From Desulfonatronum sp. SC1 (GTDB lineage Bacteria > Desulfobacterota > Desulfovibrionia > Desulfovibrionales > Desulfonatronaceae), in assembly GCF_003046795.1 (NCBI RefSeq), contig NZ_PZKN01000025.1:1-64000 (forward strand): a DNA stretch of 64,000 nucleotides. Reading direction: 5' to 3'. The notes under the pieces are model-generated. The model worked only from the letters and a program-made list of their open reading frames with translations. It did not search any database and had not been told where the DNA came from. The position numbers and the translations under genes were made by a program. Below, one piece after another: positions 16,037-24,938 of this stretch; position 1 is the first letter of the stretch; the number at the start of each line of letters is the position of its first letter.

Positions 16037-18655
16037 TTACTTTCTTCGCTTCCGTTTCGCTTTTTCAAAATATTTCTGTTTGGTTTTTGCATAGCGCACG
16101 GTGGTCCAGAGTGCGGCGAGTATCCCGCTGATGAAGACCATGAGCATGCTCACGGTGCGCTGAACCTGCCACCGTTGGGTGGTCATCCACTCCGTGGCCC
16201 AGATCGAGCCGGATGCTTGGATGACGTTCAACAAGACCGGTACCGCAATGATCGAGGCCAGCAATCCGAACATGGCCAGCCAAAGGAATGTTCTACTCAA
16301 AAACAGGAAGAAGAGCGCCCCTTCCCTGAGGATCATCAAGCTTTTCGTGCGTTTGCCCATCCTGTCCAGGATGTCGTTCGCCTCTTTCATTTCCAACGTG
16401 GCTTGCCGGAAGAAGCTGCCGTTGTGCAGGTCCGACTTGGTAATGCGCTGAAGAATGCGGCCTGCCTGGTTATAGTCGCGGTTGGTTTTTCTGATCAGCT
16501 TTGGAAAGGGAAAATAGGCGATTTCTTCAAAAATGGTTTGAGCCCGTTCGATATTTTTATGGGCTTCCTTCTTCAAAGACGCCACGGCTTCCTTGATTTC
16601 CCGGTCAGTCTCTCTCTGCAGTTTTTCCGTGACTTCAGCCACCTTGGTGAAGGAGACAAAATTTTCCACCTGGCTGCTTTCCTGGAGGATCTCGGCGCGT
16701 TCCTCGGTGTTTTTACGAAATTGGTTGTCCGGAACGAACCATGTCTCCAGTTTCGTGCGAAGTTGCTTGAGCGCGTCCTGCTCTTTTTCGGCCTTTTGCA
16801 TCGCCGCCGTCCAGGGGCCGGACAGGGCTGAAAGCAAAAAGGAGCGTCCTCGCTCAAGCTCGTGGTCGCACAGGATACGGTTGAAAAAATGTGGTTCCTG
16901 GATGATCAGGTCGGCGAAAATCGTCCAGGCTTGATCCAGAAAGCCCTTTTTGGTGAGGCAAACCGCCTGACGGTAGCGGGGCTCCAGCCATTTGGATGAA
17001 TAGCGAAGGGAGTCCGAGTATGATTGATGGGCTTGGTCGTAGCTCCCTTGGACTTCGAGCAATCGGGCCTTGAGAAACAGCACGTACCCTTGCTGCAACG
17101 GAGTGTAGCAAAGATTTTGGGCATTTTTCCAGTGTCCCTCGGCTTGGCGTGGATTACCCGTCTCCAAGGCGATGAATCCCAGCAGGACATGAGGTTGATA
17201 GCTTTTCGACGTTCGCAGGATGGCTTGCTGCATCATGCGCTCGGCTTGAGGATAGTTGCCCGAACGGGTGTTTTCCAGGGCCGACCAGACGTATTCGCCC
17301 TCGGGCGGGTTGAGTTGGCGCAGTCCGTCCGGCAACTCCTTGCCGCGGCTTCGCCAAACCATGCGCATCATCCGGTGCTGGGCCGGACAATTGATTTCAA
17401 AAACAGTTTTGAGGAAGGTATGTTCCGGGCCCTCGGCCAGCAACAGTTCCGACATGGTGGCGAGGTTCCCGTTGCCGACGGTTTTGTCCAGGGTTTTGAC
17501 GGCCTGGGCCAGTTCCTTGATGTCCATGGCCCCGAATTTGTCCCAGACTCCCGGCTCCGGGTTGAAGATCTGCCGACTGGGGCACTTCGATGATTCGTGG
17601 GACTTCATGCCGCAATAAAAGCAGAGCGCGTTGTTTCCGACGGACAGGGAAGCGGATGCAGGAAAGTCCACTCTGCGACGTCCCGAGGATTCGCCGCTGG
17701 AAAGTCCGAGTTGGCATAGAGCGTCCAGAGGCTGATCGCCCGCTGTATCCAGAAAGGTGATCTCGAACTCGTCGCGCAGTAACAGTCCCGCGCTCAGGGG
17801 CAGATGAGGGGTGTCCGGGGCGAGACGGTCCCAGTCAATCAAGACCTTGGTCAGTAGATCGTCGTTGAAGCTCAGGCCTTGAGATTGGACCGCGCAGTAC
17901 AGGCAAGGCCAGTAGGCGTCTGGTTCGTCGGCTTTGACATGCGCGATGGTCGCCAGGATTTCCCGAATCCAGGAAGAGAGCTGGTTCAGTCCTTCGATTT
18001 TGAAGACGAGCAGGTTGGCTTGGTAAATATTGCGGAGGCCTAGGCGATCAAGAATGCCTTTCAGACGCATGTGGAAATTTTTCCAACCCAGGACATAATT
18101 ATCGTTTTGCCTGTCCTGCATGGGCTTGATGAAAAAAAACCACCCCAGATCCGCGTCCAAGGAAAACCCGGGGTCGACCTTGATTGCGTGCCAGTTGATG
18201 GGCGTCATCCCAAACAGAGGCGGACGCTGTTCGACTCCCAGGCCGGGAAAGTTGGAAACGTGACTGATGACCTCCGGATGGACCCAGACGTCGAAGGACT
18301 CCCCTGGGTTGATCTTTTGCTCCGTGAGTTGATTTGTGATGCTCAACGAGAGTTCGCTATTCGATTCTCCCAGGATCAGTTTGGCCGGCAATACCTGGCT
18401 CAGGACCGGTTCCGGATGGACCTGGGTCCAAAGTAGCATTCTCGCCAGGGCTGGAAAGACCTGGGCGTTTTGAAAATACCACAAGCTTTGGTTGGAGCCT
18501 ACGCTGATCTTGATTCCACCGAAGCGCGTCAAGGTCTGATGGATGGTGCTGTTGGCGTTTTTACGCCAGAGTACCCAGACGCCGAATCCGGACAGCACCA
18601 ATCGAGGGTTGGTCACTTTGGGAAGACTTTTCAAGATATCGGAAAGCGGATACAT
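16037..18655 (-). CDS. Large TPR membrane protein with a CCHC zinc-knuckle motif
   Basis: An 872-residue protein not assigned to a known function. The N-terminal 330 residues resemble no family I know. CFYCGMKSHESSKC near residue 343 has exactly the C-x2-C-x4-H-x4-C spacing of a retroviral-type zinc knuckle. TPR-like helical repeats follow (about 460-600), then a charged coiled-coil stretch (about 640-760) and two or three membrane helices (about 785-860) with a very basic tail. GAGGAAG precedes the ATG. It may anchor a complex at the membrane, with the knuckle holding zinc or nucleic acid (inference). It stands alone upstream of pdxJ. Confidence 0.8.
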   Translation of the reverse strand: MYPLSDILKSLPKVTNPRLVLSGFGVWVLWRKNANSTIHQTLTRFGGIKISVGSNQSLWYFQNAQVFPALARMLLWTQVHPEPVLSQVLPAKLILGESNSELSLSITNQLTEQKINPGESFDVWVHPEVISHVSNFPGLGVEQRPPLFGMTPINWHAIKVDPGFSLDADLGWFFFIKPMQDRQNDNYVLGWKNFHMRLKGILDRLGLRNIYQANLLVFKIEGLNQLSSWIREILATIAHVKADEPDAYWPCLYCAVQSQGLSFNDDLLTKVLIDWDRLAPDTPHLPLSAGLLLRDEFEITFLDTAGDQPLDALCQLGLSSGESSGRRRVDFPASASLSVGNNALCFYCGMKSHESSKCPSRQIFNPEPGVWDKFGAMDIKELAQAVKTLDKTVGNGNLATMSELLLAEGPEHTFLKTVFEINCPAQHRMMRMVWRSRGKELPDGLRQLNPPEGEYVWSALENTRSGNYPQAERMMQQAILRTSKSYQPHVLLGFIALETGNPRQAEGHWKNAQNLCYTPLQQGYVLFLKARLLEVQGSYDQAHQSYSDSLRYSSKWLEPRYRQAVCLTKKGFLDQAWTIFADLIIQEPHFFNRILCDHELERGRSFLLSALSGPWTAAMQKAEKEQDALKQLRTKLETWFVPDNQFRKNTEERAEILQESSQVENFVSFTKVAEVTEKLQRETDREIKEAVASLKKEAHKNIERAQTIFEEIAYFPFPKLIRKTNRDYNQAGRILQRITKSDLHNGSFFRQATLEMKEANDILDRMGKRTKSLMILREGALFFLFLSRTFLWLAMFGLLASIIAVPVLLNVIQASGSIWATEWMTTQRWQVQRTVSMLMVFISGILAALWTTVRYAKTKQKYFEKAKRKRRK

Positions 18656-18832
18656 GGCTTCCTCGTGAGAACTGGCGGTTATTCAGAAGGCAAGGAGCGC
18701 GGTTCTCGGTTCACGGTTGGTCGAGTGTAGTCAAGGGGGAGTCCGGTTCAGGGACGGCAGCCTCTGATAAGAGACGTTTCAGATGTTGCCGCCAATCTTG
18801 GTGCATAACACAGAAACCATAAGGATGGGGCT

Positions 18833-19213
18833 ATGGATATCAGCAAGGCCATCGCGGCATTGAAACAGGAATCCGGTTTCGCGGACAACGTGGGCATGGT
18901 GCTCGTGCATAACGGCACTGTTCGTAGCTGGTCCAGAAAGGACAAGCAACAGGTCACGGCCTTGGAGGTGACGCCGGATCAGAAAAAAATTCAAGAACTG
19001 GTCCGGGAATATTCCGCCAAGCCGGGCATTTTTCGAATCGTGGTGGAGGCTAGGTCCGGTCTGTTCCAGCCTGGCGACGACCTGCTGTTCATCATTGTGT
19101 CCGGGGATGTGCGCGAGCACGTCAAGCCTGTTCTTTCAGAGCTTTTAGAGCGAATCAAGGCCGAAGGAGTCAGCAAACGGGAGATTCCAGCCACGGGCCC
19201 AGCCATCGCTTGA
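18833..19213 (+). CDS. moaE: MoaE-like molybdopterin synthase large subunit
   Basis: A 126-residue protein resembling the deltaproteobacterial MoaE homologues (GFADNVGMVLVHNGTVR, EVTPDQKKIQELVREY, PGIFRIVVEARSGLFQPGDDLLFIIVSGDVRE). The Lys pair near the end (RIKAEGVSKREI) matches the active-site lysines that help move sulfur from MoaD onto precursor Z. The molybdo/tungstopterin product would serve the aldehyde oxidoreductase in this window. No MoaD gene is adjacent. Its 3' end overlaps the convergent GT2 gene by 44 bases. Confidence 0.7.
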   Translation: MDISKAIAALKQESGFADNVGMVLVHNGTVRSWSRKDKQQVTALEVTPDQKKIQELVREYSAKPGIFRIVVEARSGLFQPGDDLLFIIVSGDVREHVKPVLSELLERIKAEGVSKREIPATGPAIA

Positions 19214-20021
19214 TCCGTTCGGCCTCCTCGGGCTTGTCATGCTTGAGACAGCCGCTGATGTAGACTCGGGCCTTTGCTCGGAGCTCCCGGAGCGCGGCGG
19301 AGCGTTGCGACGAAGACAGAACTTCGGTTCGCAGCAGTTTGGCCAGGGCCTGGATCCGGTAGAGGTCCAGGCCGATGATTTTTTTGGAGAGTTGGTCCGG
19401 GTGGCCCCCGGTCTTGTGGACCAGCTTTTCCGGGCAGAAGCCTACGGGATGGCGGACCAGGGTTCGCAGCCAGAGGTCGTAATCTTCGCAGGCCGGGAGG
19501 GTCGGGTCGAAAGGCCCAACCTCTTCCCAGAATCGGCGGTCGAACAGCACGCAGGACGGGCTGATCAGGCACAGCTTTAGGGCGTCTTCAAAAAACCAGC
19601 CCTCGGGCTTGGCATGTTTGACCATGGGGTTGACCCGACGTCCGTGGCGAATCCAGATTTCGTCGGTCTGGGAAATGCGCCAGCCTCCGGCCTCGTGGCA
19701 GGCGAGGTGGATCGCCAGTTTTTCCGCCAACCACCAATCGTCCGAATCCAGTAGCGCCAGATACTCGCCTTGGGCCGCGGCCAACCCCGTGTTGCGGGCC
19801 GCGGAAACGCCTTGGTTTCGTTCGTGGCGCAGAACCCGCATCCTCGGATCCCGGATTTCGCGTAATACCGATGGGGTCGCGTCCGTGCTCCCGTCGTCCA
19901 CCACCAGCACTTCCATTGCCCTCCAGGAACCGTTGCGGTCTCGCTGAGCCAGCACGGAGCGGATCGCTCGGAGGACCTGCTCCGGGCGGTTGAAGACCGG
20001 AATGACAATGGAAACCAGCAC
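19170..20021 (-). CDS. Glycosyltransferase family 2
   Basis: A 283-residue GT-A enzyme: VSIVIPVFNRPEQVLRAIRSVL at the start, VLVVDDGSTDATPSVL (nucleotide site), LALLDSDDWW (the metal-binding DxD) and CEDYDLWLR near residue 195 (catalytic base region). It starts with GTG behind AAGAAGG. No membrane helix is seen; it probably extends a cell-surface glycan. Acceptor and donor are unknown. Confidence 0.9.
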   Translation of the reverse strand: MLVSIVIPVFNRPEQVLRAIRSVLAQRDRNGSWRAMEVLVVDDGSTDATPSVLREIRDPRMRVLRHERNQGVSAARNTGLAAAQGEYLALLDSDDWWLAEKLAIHLACHEAGGWRISQTDEIWIRHGRRVNPMVKHAKPEGWFFEDALKLCLISPSCVLFDRRFWEEVGPFDPTLPACEDYDLWLRTLVRHPVGFCPEKLVHKTGGHPDQLSKKIIGLDLYRIQALAKLLRTEVLSSSQRSAALRELRAKARVYISGCLKHDKPEEAERIKRWLGPWLESPVC

Positions 20022-20456
20022 GACGCCTTCTTCGGACTCAGCGCGGGTGGGGAGTCGAGCCTTGGTCAGCCGAGTTTTGGCCCAAGGGCTGGATGTGGGA
20101 GCAGTGCATGGAGTTCAGCGGTTGCCCTCGGTCTCTACGTAAGCAGGTGGGCGCTTCCAGTCCGAGAGGAAGAAGAGCGCCTTAATGGGCCCCAGGGGAG
20201 AGACCAGTTGGATCCTGACATCCTCCCACCGTGGTGCGGAGGTGGTGGAAAAGACCCCCTTGATGCGGATATCTTGCGCGAGGGACTCGGTGAGTGGTGT
20301 CGGATGATGTTGCATTACTGAAGGAAATAGGAAAAAGTTGATGTGTCGCCTCGCACGGACTTTTTTTTGTAGTTGGCAACAGCGGGGGACGCAAGCGACC
20401 AGAGAAGGGAAGTAGGGGCAATATGTTCTTGATGGTCACTGAGTCGAGGACTGGTT
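20022..20456. other. Intergenic stretch with one weak open frame
   Basis: A 66-codon minus-strand frame at 20115-20315 (ends DWKRPPAYVETEGNR) has an ATG but no ribosome site, and I recognise no family. It might be a small lineage-specific protein. The rest contains no gene or clear promoter. Confidence 0.4.
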
Positions 20457-20543
20457 GGAATCGAAATCCAAGTCGAAATCGAAATAGTCATCGTGATGCA
20501 TCTTGGTCACGGGCCCTATTCAATTGCGATTTCGATACGGATT
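20457..20543. repeat. TCGNNA-hexamer intergenic repeat, copy 3 (diverged)
   Basis: The left side is a run of ATCGAA/GTCGAA hexamers and the right side has GCGATTTCGATACGG, partly complementary to it. It is the weakest of the three copies and lies directly before the galE ribosome site. Confidence 0.55.
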
Positions 20544-20579
20544 AAAGAAAACTATCGATACTCAAAAAGGGGTGAGGAT

Positions 20580-21557
20580 ATGAGCGACGTCATCCTGGTG
20601 ACCGGCGGGGCCGGGTACATCGGCAGCCAGACCTGTAAGGCCCTGGCCGAGGCCGGATATCGACCGGTAACCTTGGACAACATGGTTTACGGCCATGAGT
20701 GGGCCGTGCGCTGGGGAGAACTGGTCAAGGGAGACATCCTGGACGGGGCCGCGCTGGATGCGTTGTTCGCGGCTCATGCGCCCAAGGCGGTGATCCACTT
20801 CGCGGCCTATGCCTATGTGGGCGAGTCCGTGACCGATCCACAAAAATACTACCGCAACAACGTGGCCGGGTCGCTCAGCTTGCTGGAGGCCATGCTCCGG
20901 CACGGGTGCCGACGGATCGTCTTTTCCAGCACCTGCGCCACCTACGGCGAACCGCTGGAGATTCCTATTCCCGAAACCCATTCCCAGCATCCGGTCAATC
21001 CCTATGGCTGGAGCAAGCTGATGATCGAAAAAATGCTTCGGGACTTCGATGCGGCCTATGGTCTGCGTCACGTGGCCCTGCGCTACTTCAACGCGGCCGG
21101 GGCTGATCCGGACGGAGAACTGGGCGAGGAGCACGATCCGGAAACCCACCTGATTCCGCTGGCCGTGCTCGCGGCCCAGGGCAAGCGCGGGCCGTTGTCC
21201 GTTTTTGGCCGGGATTATCCGACTCCGGACGGGACGGCGATCCGGGACTATATCCATGTCGCCGACCTGGCCCGGGCCCATGTGGCCGCGTTGCGATTCC
21301 TGCTGGCCGAGGACCGTAGCGATGCGTTTAATCTGGGAACCGGCTCGGGGCACAGCGTGCGCCAAGTCGTGGACATGGTCCGAGAAGTGGGCGGACGAGA
21401 GGTGCCGACCCTGGACGCCCCCCGGCGGGCCGGAGACCCCCCGGCCCTGGTGGCCGTTGCGGACAAGGCCCGGGCCGTTTTGAAATGGGAGCCGAGCCTT
21501 CCTCGGTTGCGGGACATCGTCCGGACTGCCTGGGACTGGCACGCCGGGCGGGGATGA
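20580..21557 (+). CDS. galE: UDP-glucose 4-epimerase
   Basis: A 325-residue short-chain dehydrogenase converting UDP-glucose and UDP-galactose for surface polysaccharides. NAD site GGAGYIGS at residues 9-16, FSSTCATYG with the catalytic Ser/Thr near 118, YGWSK near 145 as the Tyr/Lys pair, and ALRYFNAAGADP. ATG 20580 is preceded by AAGGGG and GAGG; upstream in-frame codons lie in the repeat. Probably co-transcribed with the next two genes. Confidence 0.93.
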   Translation: MSDVILVTGGAGYIGSQTCKALAEAGYRPVTLDNMVYGHEWAVRWGELVKGDILDGAALDALFAAHAPKAVIHFAAYAYVGESVTDPQKYYRNNVAGSLSLLEAMLRHGCRRIVFSSTCATYGEPLEIPIPETHSQHPVNPYGWSKLMIEKMLRDFDAAYGLRHVALRYFNAAGADPDGELGEEHDPETHLIPLAVLAAQGKRGPLSVFGRDYPTPDGTAIRDYIHVADLARAHVAALRFLLAEDRSDAFNLGTGSGHSVRQVVDMVREVGGREVPTLDAPRRAGDPPALVAVADKARAVLKWEPSLPRLRDIVRTAWDWHAGRG

Positions 21558-21609
21558 TTGCACGTCGGTCGGCCCGGTGACTGTCCTTCTTTGGGAATGT
21601 CGTCACACC

Positions 21610-22092
21610 ATGATCCTGAACCACCGCCCCGTCGTCGAAAACGACCTTCACGCCATTTGCGCGTTTCCGCGCAACGAGGATGAGCTGTTCTTCGCGTATC
21701 CCAAGGCCACGTATCCGCTGACGCCGCCTCAACTGCTGGAGGCCGTCCGGCGACGCTCGGACTCCACGGTGGTGGAGGATGACGGGAACGTCGTCGCGTT
21801 CGCCAATTTTTATCGCTGGGAAACGCAAGGGTGCTGTTCCATCGGCAACGTTATCGTCTCCCCGGCGGCGCGAGGGAAAGGCGTGGGTCGGTACCTCGTG
21901 GAACGGATGATCGATCTTGCTTTCGCGAGATATCGGGCCATTGAGGTGACGGTGTCGTGCTTCAACCGCAACGCTGCCGGACTACTGCTGTATCCCCGGC
22001 TGGGGTTTCAGCCCTATGCCGTGGAGGAACGGCGTGATAAGAGTGGGAGCCGGGTCGCGCTGATTCATATGCGGCTGCGCAACCCGAACTGA
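21610..22092 (+). CDS. GNAT-family N-acetyltransferase
   Basis: A 160-residue GCN5-type acetyltransferase. The acetyl-CoA pyrophosphate loop is VSPAARGKGVGRYLV near residues 92-106, and GLLLYPRLGFQPY near 133 is the C-terminal motif B. ATG 21610 starts the domain cleanly; a GTG 33 bases earlier in frame is an alternative. Placed between galE and dapB on the same strand; substrate unknown. Confidence 0.82.
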   Translation: MILNHRPVVENDLHAICAFPRNEDELFFAYPKATYPLTPPQLLEAVRRRSDSTVVEDDGNVVAFANFYRWETQGCCSIGNVIVSPAARGKGVGRYLVERMIDLAFARYRAIEVTVSCFNRNAAGLLLYPRLGFQPYAVEERRDKSGSRVALIHMRLRNPN

Positions 22093-22125
22093 GTACCATC
22101 GAAACAGAGAAAACAGGAGACGATC

Positions 22126-22920
22126 ATGAGTGCATGTTCCGTGGTGATTATGGGAGCCAACGGCAGGATGGGCGCGACGTTGGCGCGGTTGGCGCGGGAG
22201 GATTCGGAACTGACTCTGGCCGGAGTGGTGGAACGTCCGGGACATGAGCAGGGCTTGGAGGCGCACGGTTGCGTGCATGGGGATAGCCTGGAGCAGGTGC
22301 TGGACGGACTTGGCGACGCGGTGGTCATCGATTTTACCGCGCCGGAAGCCTCGGTGGTCACGGCCAAGACCGTGGCCAGGACCGGGCATCGGGCCGTGAT
22401 CGGGACCACGGGCATGACCCGGGAGCAGACCGAGGAACTGCGCGAGGCGGCCAAGGTCGCGCCGGTGCTCTGGGCCCCGAACATGAGCGTGGGCGTGAAC
22501 GTGCTGCTGCGTGTCCTGCCTCAGCTCGTGGCCTTGCTGGGTCCGGCCTACGACCTGGAGCTGATGGAAATTCACCACAAGGCCAAGAAGGACGCGCCCA
22601 GCGGCACGGCGGTCAAACTGGCCCAGTGTCTGGCAGAGGCCAAAGGCTGGGAGTACGACGCGGTCAAGCGCTGCTGCCGGGAGGGCATCATCGGCGCTCG
22701 TCCGGCGGAGGAGATCGGTGTGCAGACCTTGCGCGGCGGGGACGTGGTCGGGGATCACACGGTCTATTTTTTCGGCCCCGGGGAGCGGATCGAGGTCACT
22801 CACCGCGCCCATTCCCGTGAAACCTTCGCTCAGGGCGCGCTGCGGGCCGCCAAATGGCTGTCCGGTCAACAGCCCGGCAAGCTCTACACCATCGCGGACA
22901 TGCTGGATACGGCGTTGTAA
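22126..22920 (+). CDS. dapB: 4-hydroxy-tetrahydrodipicolinate reductase
   Basis: A 264-residue enzyme of lysine/diaminopimelate synthesis. The nucleotide fold reads [13 protein letters not shown] (about residues 7-19), then [22 protein letters not shown] and the substrate/catalytic segment [18 protein letters not shown] near 147-163, and [13 protein letters not shown]. The length is normal. AGGAG precedes the ATG, 33 bases after the acetyltransferase gene. Confidence 0.95.
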   Translation: MSACSVVIMGANGRMGATLARLAREDSELTLAGVVERPGHEQGLEAHGCVHGDSLEQVLDGLGDAVVIDFTAPEASVVTAKTVARTGHRAVIGTTGMTREQTEELREAAKVAPVLWAPNMSVGVNVLLRVLPQLVALLGPAYDLELMEIHHKAKKDAPSGTAVKLAQCLAEAKGWEYDAVKRCCREGIIGARPAEEIGVQTLRGGDVVGDHTVYFFGPGERIEVTHRAHSRETFAQGALRAAKWLSGQQPGKLYTIADMLDTAL

Positions 22921-22955
22921 GGGATATGGCTGTTCTGAAATATCGTTTTGAATTG

Positions 22956-23004
22956 GGTGGTGCAGGCATCCTGCCTGCACGGACAGGCAGGATGCCTGTC
23001 CCAC
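22956..23004. repeat. Palindromic repeat (CAGGCATCCTGCCTG type)
   Basis: 15-base perfect arms (22963-22977 and 22984-22998) around a 6-base loop, flanked by GGTGG and CCACC. It lies 35 bases after dapB without a T-run, and each arm is itself nearly palindromic. Confidence 0.8.
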
Positions 23005-23111
23005 CATTTTGACATGCCTCCTGCCCACTCTCGCGGAGCAAAAAGCACGGGCGGGGAAAATAACGGTAAATGAAGATCAGCCAACTCCCTAAGGCTTGGC
23101 AGCAAGCTGCC

Positions 23112-23708
23112 TCATGTTTTCAGAAGCAGATCCGCCACGGCGTCCAAGTCCGGTGCCAGAATGTCCGGATGGTCCGGGTTTGTCAGCGGGTGCAGGGCCA
23201 CGGCCTTTGCGAGCTGATTCGGCAGGCCCAGGTCTATGGCCGCGTGGCGGCCATGCCCCGTGAGCACCAGGGCCGCGGCGGCCAGGCCCGCGGATCGGGC
23301 GAAGCGGATGTCCGCCATCTTGTCGCCGATCATGACGGTCCGGGCCGGATCCAGACCGTGCGAGGCCCGCAGTTCCTGCCACAGGCCGGGCAGAGGCTTG
23401 CGGCAGGCGCAGCCGTCATCCGGCCCGTGGGGACACATCACCGTGGCCGTGAGCTCCACGCCCTCCTCGCGCAGCAGTTGGAGCAGGCGTTCCTGCACGG
23501 CCTCGTATTGGGCTAGGGAAAAATAGCCTCGCCCGATGCCGGACTGGTTGGTGACCAGGAAAAGGCGTCGGCCGGAATCCATCAGGGCGCGCAGGGCCGT
23601 GCCAGCGCCCGGAATGAGTTGGACGCCGTCCGGATCGGCCAGGTAGTGGCGCTCTTCGATGACCGTGCCGTCGCGGTCCAGAAGGATGTTTTGGATTTGT
23701 TCGTGCAT
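23112..23708 (-). CDS. gmhB: D-glycero-D-manno-heptose 1,7-bisphosphate phosphatase
   Basis: A 198-residue HAD phosphatase in the ADP-heptose pathway for LPS core. LLDRDGTVIEE gives D11 and D13 as nucleophile and acid/base, FLVTNQSGIGRGYF is motif II, CPHGPDDGCACRKP is the zinc loop typical of GmhB and MIGDKMADIRFA is motif IV. It is on the opposite strand from dapB and complements the heptosyltransferase at 11743. Confidence 0.9.
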   Translation of the reverse strand: MHEQIQNILLDRDGTVIEERHYLADPDGVQLIPGAGTALRALMDSGRRLFLVTNQSGIGRGYFSLAQYEAVQERLLQLLREEGVELTATVMCPHGPDDGCACRKPLPGLWQELRASHGLDPARTVMIGDKMADIRFARSAGLAAAALVLTGHGRHAAIDLGLPNQLAKAVALHPLTNPDHPDILAPDLDAVADLLLKT

Positions 23709-23795
23709 GGATTGTCGCTGAATTGGTTTCGGTGCGTCGGGCTTGGTGCGTTAATCGTGAACGCGTGCCAAAGTCCCATTGGAATGCGGATGTTT

Positions 23796-23814
23796 CGTTG
23801 ATCACCCATCAACG
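23796..23814. repeat. Small hairpin in an ATCAAC-rich stretch
   Basis: CGTTGAT and ATCAACG pair around CACCC. Three more ATCAAC/GTCAACC units follow to about 23840, making a degenerate run of 7-mers. Confidence 0.5.
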
Positions 23815-23885
23815 ATCAACCGTCAACCATCAACGAGCGAGACGCAAAACGATGTTTTGCACCCCGCTCCCGTCAGGATGGCGTA

Positions 23886-24938
23886 ATGTTTGAGTTGCTG
23901 TTGGTGATCGGTCTGGCGACCTTGGTTTCGGGGCTGTGCTCGTTGTCCGAGGCCGTGCTCTATTCCGTGCCCTGGAGCCATCTGGAACGGATGCGCAAGA
24001 GCGGAAAGAAAAGCGGAGTGTTGCTCTTTGAACTGCGCAACAACGTCGAGCGGCCCATTGCCGCGATCCTGACCCTGAACACCGTGGCCAACACGGCCGG
24101 AGCCGCGGTGGCCGGGGCCTTTGCCGCGGCGCTGTTCGGCACGGAGAGCCTGATCTATTTTTCCGCCGTGTTCACGATGATCATTCTGGTCTTCGCCGAG
24201 ATCATTCCCAAAACCATGGGCGTGATCTATTCCCGGCAGGTGGCCGGTTTCCTGGCCCAGCCCTTGTGCTTCCTGGTGGTGCTGTTCAGCCCGGTGATCT
24301 GGCTGATGAACCGGGTGACGTTGTTGATCGGGCGTAAAAAGATCGGCCCGGACGCCACGGAGGACGACCTGCGGGCCGTGATTAGCCTGACCCGCAGGGC
24401 CGGGGCGATCAAGCCCTATGAGGAAATGTCCATCCGCAACATCCTGTCCCTGGACACCAAGATGGTCAAGGACATCATGACCCCGCGCACGGTGATCTTC
24501 TCCTTTCCGGCTGAACTGAGCGTGGGCCAGGCCAGAACGTTGAAGACCGTGTGGCCGCACAGTCGCATCCCGGTATACGAGGACGAGGACCAGGAAGATA
24601 TCGTGGGAATCGTGTACCGGCGGGAGTTGCTGGAAGCCCTGGCCAACGACCAGGACGATCTGGTGCTGGGCAGGATGATGAAGCCGGTCCAGTTCGTTTT
24701 GGAATCCATTACCCTGGATAAGCTGTTGGTGCGCTTTCTGGAGTCCCGGATGCACCTGTTCATTGTTCTGGATGAATACGGCGGCCTGGCTGGACTGGTG
24801 ACCCTGGAAGACGTGCTGGAGGAAATCCTGGGCAGTGAGATCGTGGACGAGACCGACCAGGTCGTGGATATGCGCGAGCTGGCCCGGCAGCGGCGCAGCC
24901 AACTGGTGGTGAAAAAGACGACGTCCCAGGCGTCATGA
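23886..24938 (+). CDS. CNNM-domain membrane protein with CBS pair (CorC/HlyC-like)
   Basis: A 350-residue inner-membrane protein. Residues 1-180 form the CNNM (DUF21) domain with about four membrane helices and the conserved SLSEAVLYS and EIIPKTMG; residues 195-320 hold a CBS pair (IMTPRTVIF, LFIVLDEYGGLAGLVTLEDVLEEILG). This family is linked to Mg2+/Co2+ export. The C-terminal transporter-associated domain is missing or very short here. AGGATGG precedes the ATG. Its end overlaps the convergent CgeB-like gene by 6 bases. Confidence 0.88.
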   Translation: MFELLLVIGLATLVSGLCSLSEAVLYSVPWSHLERMRKSGKKSGVLLFELRNNVERPIAAILTLNTVANTAGAAVAGAFAAALFGTESLIYFSAVFTMIILVFAEIIPKTMGVIYSRQVAGFLAQPLCFLVVLFSPVIWLMNRVTLLIGRKKIGPDATEDDLRAVISLTRRAGAIKPYEEMSIRNILSLDTKMVKDIMTPRTVIFSFPAELSVGQARTLKTVWPHSRIPVYEDEDQEDIVGIVYRRELLEALANDQDDLVLGRMMKPVQFVLESITLDKLLVRFLESRMHLFIVLDEYGGLAGLVTLEDVLEEILGSEIVDETDQVVDMRELARQRRSQLVVKKTTSQAS

